Shown here piece by piece: positions 54,961 through 64,000 of a DNA stretch of 64,000 nt (position 1 is the first letter of the stretch; each line of letters begins with the position of its first letter). A program made the position numbers and the translations under genes. The notes under the pieces were generated by a model. It was not told the origin of the DNA and did no database searches. It saw nothing but the letters and a program-made list of their open reading frames with translations. This stretch comes from Atriophallophorus winterbourni. Its lineage: Eukaryota > Platyhelminthes > Trematoda > Plagiorchiida > Microphallidae. Location of the stretch: contig JACCGJ010000584.1 in assembly GCA_013407085.1 (NCBI GenBank), positions 1 to 64,000 of the forward strand. Reading direction: 5' to 3'.

Positions 54961-55657
54961 GGTTCCAAAGGTTGTCACAGCCGGGGGTGGTAGTAGGAAT
55001 GAGCCACCTACTATCTATAAAATGCTCCCACGTGGCATGTGTCTCAAATAGCCTCTGACAACCGAGTCCAACTCCTGGCCTGCACGAGTGGCTTTCACAA
55101 GGCCGGCGGAACTGCTCTTACTGACAGGAGAAGGGGCGAAGGCGGGTGACTGGCGCCTTAAAACCAGTTTGCTCCAGGCAGATGGAGCTCGTCAGCTACT
55201 GGCAATCCATCTAGGGGAAGAAAAACCCTGACCCCAAACCCCCATTGTCTTGTGGGTCACCCGATTGCGGGAAAGGCTTCGGGAGAAAACCCCGCGAAAA
55301 ATCCGGAGAGAAGTCCCGTAGGTAGATAACTGGCGCACAGCGCGTTTATTTGCCAACTCCCTGCTGCCTTGTAGGTTGCACTTGGCTGTGCAAAGGCTAG
55401 AGAGGTGTACTCGAACAAACACCGAGTGGTGTTGGGGACATCACTTGTACACTACCTCCAAGAAACTTCATGATGATGTCTCAATGGGTCTGCGTACCGT
55501 CTAAGGAGTTCGCAGGTGGGAACAAGACTGGATCACGATCTGCAACGATCTCGCCTCCGATCGACGTGCGTGGGCTGGTGCTATCCGAGACATCAATGAA
55601 GCCGGCTAATCCACCCGTGGAGCCAGCCGCACAAAAGTAAAAAGTAAGTAAGTAAGT
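54961..55657 (+). repeat. R1 element, complete insertion with 13-bp TSD
   Basis: 697 bp from GGTTCCAAAGGTTGTCACAG to a (GTAA)n tail at 55644-55657. The host LINE sequence AAATCCGTCTACA is duplicated exactly at 54948-54960 and 55658-55670, which fixes both ends. No protein-coding capacity; short ORFs on either strand have no known domain. A non-autonomous retroposon. Confidence 0.93.
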
Positions 55658-56606
55658 AAATCCGTCTACAAGTTTTAGGCGATAGATTTTACTCCCGAAC
55701 TCAATGTGGCTCCGCAGAGGAAGATCAACCGTTGACATGATCTTCGTCTTGAGACAACTTGAAGAAAAGTGTCGTGAACAGCGTATGCTATTATACGCTG
55801 TTTTTATTGATTTAAAGAAGGCATTTTACTACGTCAGAATGGATGGTCTTTTCAAATTTCTTGATCTAATAGGCTTCCCCGATAACTGCTCAAACTCGTT
55901 ATTTCGTTCCAATCTCAAATGAAGTTCTCAGTCCATTTCAACGGTTTCAGTTCAGAAAACTTTGAAGTTCTCCAATAGGTCAATCAAGAATGTGTTCTTA
56001 CCCTCACGCTGTTCGATATTTTCTTTGCTCTGTTTCTGAGGCACGCTTTTAGGACGAGAACAGAAGGCCTTAACCTAAGCATACGATGTGATGGCAAGCT
56101 TTTCAACCCAAACTGGTTGAGAGCACAAACCAAAGCACGGGATGTGCTAATCCGTGACCTGCTGTTTGCCGACAATGCAGCCATTATTGTTCACTCCTAA
56201 GAACACCTTTAGTGGCTAATGAACTGTTTTTCGTCGGCATGCAAAGAATATGGGCTAACAATTAGCATGAGCAAGACGAAAGTACTGGGTCAATTGATGG
56301 TATCACCTCCATTCATCACTGTTTGTAACTGTCAGCTTGAACAAATACGTCATTTCACATATCTTGGTTTAACCATTGCGGATAATTTCTTGGTAGACAC
56401 GGAGATTGATAAGCGGATTTGCAGAGCAGCTGTCATTTTGTCTCGATTGAACTCTCGTCTTTGGGGTAACAGCAAGTTGACTGCAAATAGACAAAATGAT
56501 GGCATACAGCACTTGCGTACCAAATGCTTTACTTTACAGCAGTGAAACCTGAACCATCCACGCAAGACATGAACGGAAGCTGACTCTTTACATCTAGGAA
56601 ACATCC

Positions 56607-56827
56607 TGCACGGATGTGCAATCATGCAGTACTTCTGTACTAAATTGATTGGTCACCGGTAGTGAACTGTATGCTTAAACACGCTGGAGTCTCACTACCG
56701 TTTCCTGTTCTTTTTTCTTCATCATATCTGTCTAGGCCTGGGCAACCTGACAGTAATATCGCCCACGTGCAGCCTCTGACTGTGCGGCACTTTGCCTGGA
56801 TCAGGCTTGTGCTTTCATATCATACCA
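56607..56827 (+). repeat. S1 retroposon, complete insertion with 12-bp TSD
   Basis: 221 bp from TGCACGGATGTGCAATCATG to CTTTCATATCATACCA. The exact duplication TAGGAAACATCC is at 56595-56606 and 56828-56839. It defines both S1 ends and the 3' tail (CATACC-like). It interrupts LINE-B. Confidence 0.95.
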
Positions 56828-58335
56828 TAGGAAACATCCGTCGTATTTTGAACTTATCCGGAACGGGAAAGTGGCTAATTCGTAAGTGGTTTCTAAAATT
56901 GTTCAACAGAGCGTATTCACCCGACTACGACTGCGCCGCTTACTGTGACTTTGTCCAGTCAACAGAATGAAAAATGTCCGTATTCCCAGTGATCTGCTCT
57001 TTTGATGAGTTGAAATTATGAAGTGGACCATTTGCCAGTCCACACTTGCAGTACAAAGACATGGCAAAAGAGATATGAAAGTTCATTGAATTGACCCCAC
57101 GAGTTGGAGAAACTTGCTTTTGACCGCTCACATTCAAAGCATTGCGTAAAGCGTCGTATGCAAGCTGAGGTGAAGCAGATACAGTCTTTGGCTGCTGAAC
57201 GCAGATCGCGCCGCTGGCGTACAACTGACGCCCGTCGACCTAGTATTGTACATCGCTGCTAGCGCTGTGGGAGATATTGTTCCACTCGAATCGGACTGTT
57301 TAGTCATTCGAAAAGCTGTGCAGCATGAAACCCTTATGCGCATGTGATGTACGTCCAAGCTGGTCATTGACCGTAGGAGGCCAACAACCACAACAACTAT
57401 CAATCGAAGATGAAGGTAAAATTATTCAGAATAAAATTCTAAAAGTAGAAAGTTTTAACTGTTCAATATTGTACTCACAGTAGAACACGCTAAAATCCTC
57501 ATCGATCATCGACTTCAAATACATTGTGAATCAAAGTATAGAACACAAGCCAGCTATTTAGATCCTGCCTTGAACCAGAACGTGTAACGTATTATTTGAA
57601 AAGGGTACATTGCGATTTGAACTTTTTCTATAAGCGATTGTCATTAGAAATTATATGGCTGCCTATTTTTATCCCTATAACCTTTACCTAAAAGTGCTAG
57701 ATTTTATTATTTTGTGGATCTCATAATAGATCATATGTATAATTAGTCTTTTTATTTAACGAAAAAGTTTCTCATTCACGAGGCTTTTCTATACGCCCAT
57801 TGAAATAGTCAAGCAACGCGAAACCGCATGCATATTATTCAACAACTCGTAAAATGTGCTCAAATTAGATCCCAATCAGACCCAGGCGAAATATTTACCG
57901 CAACCTAGAACCCTGTTCAATAGATGAAATCATCTCACTTTTAATGAATTGTGTAAAAGGGTCCAGAAATATACAATGTTCATGTGAACTGAATGAGAAG
58001 TAATGAAAAATATAAAAAACTGAGCGCAGATAAATAGAATTTCCGCTAGATCGTCTGGTAAATATATTCGCTTCCCAAATAATTTATCAAGTTAGGTTGA
58101 TATGATGTAAATCGAGAGGTTGTGTGGATTGGGGCGAATTTGTGGTGATATAGGATAAAATTGTAATATTTCTATTAAGTTACTCCCATGATTTTTTTAT
58201 TAGATACATAATTAGTTTAGAATAGTTTAGAATAGTTTCGGCATTTACTTATATAATGAGTAAAGATAATTAATGAATTAATGAAAATAATTTTTTAAGC
58301 ATGTTGCAAAAATATATTTTTTATGTTTTTGTGAT

Positions 58336-58520
58336 TACTCATCCATGCCAAGCCCCTCTAACTATCCACAAAGTTGATCACGACGGTCATAATGGAAGCA
58401 CTGGATTCTTTGAGCTCATCAGCAGTGCATATCCTTTCGCTTCGGGTGGGATTCGAACCCCTGACCATCACCATTGTAGTCACACGCCTTAACGAACTGT
58501 GCTACCGTCCACCGTTTCAC
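58336..58520 (-). repeat. tRNA-derived SINE
   Basis: The reverse complement reads GGACGGTAGCACAGTTCGTT, AAGGCGTGTGACTACAATGG, then a perfect B box GGTTCGAATCC in GGGGTTCGAATCCCACCC, followed by a non-tRNA body ending GGATGAGTAATCAC. The A-box-like TAGCACAGTTCG and B box have tRNA spacing. 57411-58335 is AT-rich and unassigned. Confidence 0.82.
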
Positions 58521-58573
58521 CGATCGCAATTAATCGTTTATGAATCCTTCTCCAGACTGGCCCATTTCAGTAG

Positions 58574-58675
58574 TTGATCACGACGAAACTCGAGTTCAGT
58601 ACTTCCATTATGGACCTTCGTGATCCACTTTGTGAATAGTTCAATGGGTTTGGCACGGATGAGTAATCACAAACA
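58574..58675 (+). repeat. tRNA-derived SINE, 3' part
   Basis: ATCACGACGAAACTCGAGTT, CAGTACTTCCATTATGGACC, TTGGCACGGATGAGTAATCA: the body of the same SINE family without the tRNA head. Confidence 0.75.
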
Positions 58676-58859
58676 TAAACAACTTTTATTCCAAAAATTG
58701 CACACACAACAATGCCCATCAGATATAATCGGGTTAGCTCACATTGTATCCGATGGGAAGACATGACACAGAGATCTGTTTGGTCCGGCGACCACGACAG
58801 ATGTTGCTGGCTCCTTCTGGACTGGTCGGGCGAACATTAACGCTTAATAGCGATCAACC

Positions 58860-59045
58860 AAATTGTGGACGGTAGCTTAGGTCGTAAGGCGTTGTACTAC
58901 AATGGTGATGGTCGGGGGTTCAACTCGCACCCGAGGTAGAGCTCAAATAAGAGCGAAAATCGAGTCTAGTACTTCCATTATGAACCGTCGTGATCAACTT
59001 TGGGGATAGTTCGATGGGGTTGGCACGAATGTGTAGTCACAAGAA
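58860..59045 (+). repeat. tRNA-derived SINE
   Basis: GGACGGTAGCTTAGGTCGTA, AAGGCGTTGTACTACAATGG, GGGGGTTCAACTCGCACCCG (B box with two substitutions), then CCATTATGAACCGTCGTGAT, TTGGCACGAATGTGTAGTCA. A direct copy of the 58336 element on the other strand, ending just upstream of the EndoU gene. Confidence 0.8.
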
Positions 59046-59163
59046 CAAAAATAATTATTACTCAAGGATTCTCGTATATTAACTAACGAATTGCAAAATT
59101 GCTCAACACATTTTTATTAAACTTTCCCATTCGCACCTTTCATTCCCTTTCTAAAGATAACAT

Positions 59164-60067
59164 ATGCATTTCAAATTTAGGCTAAACATTCTTTTGAATG
59201 TAGTGAAAACCACGTGCAACGAAAATGTCGGTAAGTCGAATCATTTCATTTTCATTCAGTTAGCGTCAAATTGTAATAGACCGAATTCCACGTGGAGTTC
59301 CTCCAACATTAGAGCAATCTGTACTGGAATTATTCTGCAGATATTATTGGCGTGAGATACAAGGAAGGAATCACATTATAATGGATAATAAAATAAAATG
59401 GACCAAAGGTGATAATGACCCTCTATTAAGAGATGTCGATGAAGCGGATTTACACACAAGCCCAACAAGAAAGGCGCTGAAATCTCTCATATTTAATTGG
59501 TTTAAACCGAAGAGAAGACAATTCATCCAGGAATTTTTAAAAGTAATGTTTGCTTCACGGCTGTTCCGTCATTTGCACGAAATTTTCGCTTCGTACTCTT
59601 GTCACTGGAGAAACATTGAGGCGTTTCAAAGAAGCTTCGAAACGGCGTGGTTTTACAACAGCGATGACTTCTCAGATCGATATGTTTGTGCGTTCCATCA
59701 CGTGTGCATTGGCGAAGAGCATAATCGAACAATAAGCGGACTGCACATTTGGGATAATTACTTAATACAGGAAAAAAATAACTGCATATCAAATTCAGTT
59801 ATTCTGGCCAGAAAAATATCACGTCCACTCTGTTTGCTACAATTTGATTACAATGGGAAGATCAAACCTAAGAGCTCCATTTATTTCGGTCTTTCCATTG
59901 AATTTGAACTTCTCCTTTATTTCGCGGTATGCTTGCTGAACCGCAATCCAACCTTTTATTTCCAATGCGATGAAAATCGTTTCAATATCAAAGTTATCGT
60001 TCGAAATGGAAACCCTGAGCAAATACGTACAGCATATTTTTCTTGTGAAGTTGCCGATTGCCCTTAA
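59164..60067 (+). CDS. EndoU-type (XendoU) poly(U)-specific endoribonuclease, 2 exons
   Basis: Exon 59164-59230, a 49-nt intron 59231-59279 (GTAAGT...TAATAG, not a multiple of 3), then exon 59280-60067; joined length 284 aa, close to XendoU (292 aa). The EndoU domain fills nearly all of the second exon. Catalytic landmarks are present: first His in AFHHVCIGEE (GFEHVFVGE in the family), second His in GLHIWDNYLIQEK (GFHNWIQFYLQEK), catalytic Lys in GKIKPKSS, then SIEFELLLYF and a terminal RTAYF (GTAYP in the family). The Glu that precedes the first catalytic His is replaced by His. Such enzymes cut RNA at uridylates in a metal-dependent way. The N-terminus is uncertain: ATG 59164 precedes a possible AG acceptor at 59179-59180, so upstream exons may exist, and no clear signal peptide is visible. 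An AATAAA lies at 60154. Confidence 0.85.
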
Positions 60068-60631
60068 CCATATGAATGCCATCTATGTCTACCTTTGTGA
60101 CCTGGAATGCTGGATTTTTTGCTAAATATTTTGGATATGTACTTTCATTTTGAAATAAACTTTAAATTGGTTTTATTCAATTGCGATTCGCATGTTGTGA
60201 ATAATCTCAACAGCCAAAAACGTCGTAGGTCACCGGTTGTCTTTGATTTGCGGCAAATTAAAATATCAACAAAACGCAATTCCGTGTCCATCAGAACAAA
60301 TCGATCAATCGAAGCTTTTGCTTGATTAACAGTGCCCGAGATTAGTGCTCGCGCGAAAGAGTCGGGGTAACGGTTAAATTTTCATAAATTAAACAAATTA
60401 TTTAACAGTATCGATTATCTTTGATCTGAGAGTTGTTGAACATAAATACGAGTGATGTGATCAGAAATGAAAAATAAGCTCAAATTATTCTGTACACAAA
60501 TAGCAGGATTAAGACATGTTCTGCAATTGCTTGCACTTGACGGATCTATTAAATTAGTTGATAACCAGTAATTGTAAGGAGAGTTCATCATCCAGGAGAG
60601 TTCATCATCCATCGTTCATCAATTTATTAAT

Positions 60632-61631
60632 NNNNNNNNNNNNNNNNNNNNNNNNNNNNNNNNNNNNNNNNNNNNNNNNNNNNNNNNNNNNNNNNNNNNN
60701 NNNNNNNNNNNNNNNNNNNNNNNNNNNNNNNNNNNNNNNNNNNNNNNNNNNNNNNNNNNNNNNNNNNNNNNNNNNNNNNNNNNNNNNNNNNNNNNNNNNN
60801 NNNNNNNNNNNNNNNNNNNNNNNNNNNNNNNNNNNNNNNNNNNNNNNNNNNNNNNNNNNNNNNNNNNNNNNNNNNNNNNNNNNNNNNNNNNNNNNNNNNN
60901 NNNNNNNNNNNNNNNNNNNNNNNNNNNNNNNNNNNNNNNNNNNNNNNNNNNNNNNNNNNNNNNNNNNNNNNNNNNNNNNNNNNNNNNNNNNNNNNNNNNN
61001 NNNNNNNNNNNNNNNNNNNNNNNNNNNNNNNNNNNNNNNNNNNNNNNNNNNNNNNNNNNNNNNNNNNNNNNNNNNNNNNNNNNNNNNNNNNNNNNNNNNN
61101 NNNNNNNNNNNNNNNNNNNNNNNNNNNNNNNNNNNNNNNNNNNNNNNNNNNNNNNNNNNNNNNNNNNNNNNNNNNNNNNNNNNNNNNNNNNNNNNNNNNN
61201 NNNNNNNNNNNNNNNNNNNNNNNNNNNNNNNNNNNNNNNNNNNNNNNNNNNNNNNNNNNNNNNNNNNNNNNNNNNNNNNNNNNNNNNNNNNNNNNNNNNN
61301 NNNNNNNNNNNNNNNNNNNNNNNNNNNNNNNNNNNNNNNNNNNNNNNNNNNNNNNNNNNNNNNNNNNNNNNNNNNNNNNNNNNNNNNNNNNNNNNNNNNN
61401 NNNNNNNNNNNNNNNNNNNNNNNNNNNNNNNNNNNNNNNNNNNNNNNNNNNNNNNNNNNNNNNNNNNNNNNNNNNNNNNNNNNNNNNNNNNNNNNNNNNN
61501 NNNNNNNNNNNNNNNNNNNNNNNNNNNNNNNNNNNNNNNNNNNNNNNNNNNNNNNNNNNNNNNNNNNNNNNNNNNNNNNNNNNNNNNNNNNNNNNNNNNN
61601 NNNNNNNNNNNNNNNNNNNNNNNNNNNNNNN
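60632..61631. other. Assembly gap (1000 N)
   Basis: Exactly 1000 unknown bases, the usual placeholder for a gap of unknown size. The right flank begins inside the LINE-A 3' region, so the LINE-A tail lies in the gap. Translated ORFs across the N run are artefacts. Confidence 0.99.
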
Positions 61632-64000
61632 GAATGCTTAACTGCCATACAACCATGAAAAGTAAAATCCTAAAAGATGGGGAAGGGTGGGACTTAAATT
61701 GCTACGGCTTCTATAGAAGAGTAAGCACAAACAAACTGGGGAGAGGTGCCTACACCTCGAATGGAACATACATTCAAACAAGTTTCGTGAACGAGTAGTA
61801 GAGCAACATCAGCACGGCAGCTTCTGCGGCGTTCACTGGTAATTGCATCATAAACAAGCTTTTCTATCGTCAATCCGACTTGACAAATACAATTATGCAA
61901 AACACTCCGATAGATGCAGTGCAAGACGCCATTGAACACGGTTTCGGGACATATCCTGAAGCGTAACTAACCATTGCGATATATGATCGCGGGGACACCA
62001 GCCTGGAAGACGCGCTGCGCCTACTTTGGAAAGGTTACTAGTAAGAGTTTTTAGCTGCCTATGCCATGTGACGGTTTGGCCACCCCGAGATTTACGCCAA
62101 TCAGGATGTGGCGTCGCAAAAAGAATCTGTTTCGGAAGTCGGTGGTCCGGCATCCGTAAAACGTGACTTAACCAGCGTAACCTATGCAGGTTGATCTGCT
62201 TCTCTATATCGACATTACTACCAAACAACTTATTTCGGAGAGCATCGGTGCGCATACGATTGTAACAGCTAACTCCTAGAATGATGCGGAGACACCGGTT
62301 GCCAAATACTTGGAGACGCTGAATGTGTTCTTTACGTAAGGTCCAGGTTTCGCACCCATACAGTAACACAGCCGGAACTGTCGCTTTATAGACTCTACCC
62401 TAGAGTAGCAGAGAGAGTCCTTGCTGACGCGAGAGGTGACCTAGGTTGCGGAATGCTACGGTCGCTTTAGAAATGCGTGCCGAGACCTCGTTATCTAACG
62501 ATGCAGAATTATTGATACAACTATCGAGATACGTAAAACGATCCACAATTTCAAGCGCCTGATTGTCCAGTAATAAAGCGTTGTTCGATAAGTCGATGTC
62601 CTGCAGAAGAACACTGCACTTAGAGGGCGCAAAACGCATTCCAAATGCGGGCACAATACTAGATAGCTTGTTCAGTATCGCCTGTGCATCTGTGTATGAG
62701 TCGAAGAGCAGAACTATGTCATCAGCATAATCCAAGTCGAGAAGCTTGACGCCTGGCATTATATGAACTCCGAAGGCTGGGGCACCGTCGCTGCATAATT
62801 CCATGATAGCATCAATTACGAAAATTGAACAAAAACGGAGAAATCGGACATCCTTGTCGGACGCCACTTGTAGTGTTGAATTTGGGAGAAAGTTCGTTGT
62901 AAACCCTAACGCATCCGGATGTATGAGCATAAAGTGCGCGTAGTATGTTGACATACTTATGCGGAACGCCTTTGCACAGCAAGGTCTTAAACAGGACATT
63001 TCGATCGACTGAATCAAATGCTCCTTTGAAGTCTAAAAAGATGGCTATTGTCGGCTGTCGATAGGTGTGCCGCAGTTCTAATATCCGTCGAAGAGTAAAA
63101 ATGTGGTCGACACAGCCTCTGCCAGGCCGGAAGCCAGCTTGCTGCTCACGGATCTGTGATTCCCTATGCGATGTTAATCTTCGAAGACATATGGACGCTA
63201 ATAATCTCGTAATGATGGGAGTGAGACTTATCCCACGGTGATTAGAGCATGAGCTTCGCACACCTTTTTTAAATATAGGTATGATAACCGATTCACCCCA
63301 ACTCGGAGGGACGGATTCTGACATCCACACTTCACGGAGGAGATCTCCTAATGTGCTGATTAGGACTTGGCCACCTTCTTTGAACAAAACAGGCGGTATG
63401 TCATCGGGGCCAGCAGCTTTAAATCGTTTCATGGATTCGATACATGCTTTAATTTCTAAATCATTAGGGGGATCTACGCTAACAGGCCAAGGATCACACT
63501 GCCTCAAGTGAGGGAATGATTCTGTTGCAGGCGACCAGCTGAATTGTTCTTCAAAATGTTCGGCCCAGCGTGACAGGCGGCGATTCTTATTAGTGATAAG
63601 AGTACCGTCTAATTCCGCTATAGTCTCACTCACTCCTTGTTTCGTAGGCCCAGTCGATCGAATAAGTTGGAAGAGTTTTCGCACGTTACCCGCATTATTT
63701 GCTATTTCCATTTCTTCGACCTTATTTAGCCACCACCTTTCTCTGTCTAGTCTTAAGCTCCGTTTAAGTTCATTCCTCACGGCGTCTACGCTCTGCATTG
63801 TGTCCAGGACCATGAGGTATTTCGCGTCGCTGGTGAAGAATTTCTATAGAGCGCTGTGAAATCCAGTGGGACTTTTGGGTTGGTTGTGCAGTCTCACAGG
63901 CTGTTATTGCGGCGGCTCGCATAATCCCTGCTATTTTGTTCCACCTTTCATCGGTAGTTGCATACTGGGCAACTGGGAGTGAGTTACTCAAGGTGGTCCT
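61632..64000 (-). mobile_element. LINE-A copy 2 (longest copy, runs off right edge)
   Basis: On minus from the right edge: linker (63770-63991), RT (62812-63813: KAAGPDDIPPVLFKEGG, NHRGISLTPIITRLLAS, AGFRPGRGCVDHIFTLR, FLDFKGAFDSVDRN, TSGVRQGCPISPFLFNF; 62400-63017: LDYADDIVLLFDS), C-terminal part (61893-62369: PAVLLYGCETWTL, RLRWLSHVLRMP) and a 3' region to 61632. There are frameshifts near 63800 and 62815 and an in-frame stop near 62400. The catalytic YADD is intact. Non-LTR element of the RTE/CR1 general type; the clade is not determined. Confidence 0.9.

Larger units (their letters stand above)
53640..57410 (+). mobile_element. LINE-B relic carrying two nested insertions
   Basis: Endonuclease end near 53830-54060 (NLLEKTSLYAWHQLKF, SADCDTDHSLVCVKLN), linker 54257-54565 (AARNKVKETTSRYSND, GMYDGVERAFGPFKR), start of RT to 54960, R1 insertion (54961-55657), RT continuing at 55671 (RGRSTVDMIFVLRQLEEKCR, FIDLKKAFYYV; later LLFADNAAIIVHS), RT end 56219-56545 (YGLTISMSKTKVLGQ, FTYLGLTIADNFLVDTEIDK), S1 insertion (56607-56827), and the C-terminal region to about 57405. 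Many stops and frameshifts; the catalytic ADD reads ADN. Confidence 0.85.

Noticed and set aside
58435..58515. Possible tRNA gene (B box GGTTCGAATCC)
   Set aside because: The head is part of a dispersed SINE with a constant non-tRNA body; a clean cloverleaf is not formed.
60558..61658. Three 345-366-residue ORFs across the N run
   Set aside because: They translate unknown bases and only their few terminal residues are real.
1..64000. CRISPR arrays, operons, bacterial promoters or rRNA genes
   Set aside because: None seen; the sequence is eukaryotic with spliced genes and retroelements.

Overview
The window reads as repeat-rich genomic DNA of a flatworm, most probably a digenean fluke. Three observations point there. 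The recognisable genes are intron-split, with several introns of only 33-49 nt at 5' ends, a pattern known from schistosomes and other trematodes. The repeats are LINEs with microsatellite 3' tails, Gypsy elements and short retroposons. There is also a cluster of hammerhead-ribozyme repeats, of the kind known from schistosome SINE-like elements. Nothing bacterial is present. The species cannot be fixed from sequence alone.

Three host genes are supported. (1) SDAD1 (Sda1, large-subunit ribosome biogenesis) runs on + from 15284 to 35214 in 12 exons. The first five exons are packed into 0.85 kb with introns of 38, 36, 40 and 33 nt; the rest are spread over 19 kb of transposon-filled introns. (2) A minus-strand gene at 41979-47351 has exons that join in phase and resemble the ASD2 domain of Shroom; it is incomplete at both ends. 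(3) An EndoU-type (XendoU) endoribonuclease lies on + at 59164-60067.

Layout. 1-4471: Gypsy-1 (minus), with one LTR complete, the other cut by the window edge, and two in-frame stops. 4472-7700: fragments of several LINEs and an 'R1' module. 7740-15060: S1 short retroposons, a second Gypsy relic (9180-11870), a third Gypsy fragment (12640-13110), and a LINE nested inside an S1 copy (13561-14580). 15284-35214: SDAD1; its fifth intron holds two head-to-head RTE-like LINEs that form a 7 kb inverted repeat. 35.2-41.9 kb: mostly unassigned, with S1 copies. 40.5-45.1 kb: five hammerhead-like repeats, one with a complete type III core. 47.4-53.0 kb: AT-rich and repeat-poor. 53.07-57.41 kb: a LINE-B relic carrying two nested insertions with clean target-site duplications. 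58.3-59.05 kb: a cluster of tRNA-derived SINEs. 59.16-60.07 kb: EndoU gene. 60632-61631: assembly gap of exactly 1000 N. 61632-64000: LINE-A (minus), running off the right edge.

Family names S1, R1, LINE-A, LINE-B and LINE-C are labels used only here. Element boundaries not fixed by a target-site duplication or LTR end are approximate (tens of bases).
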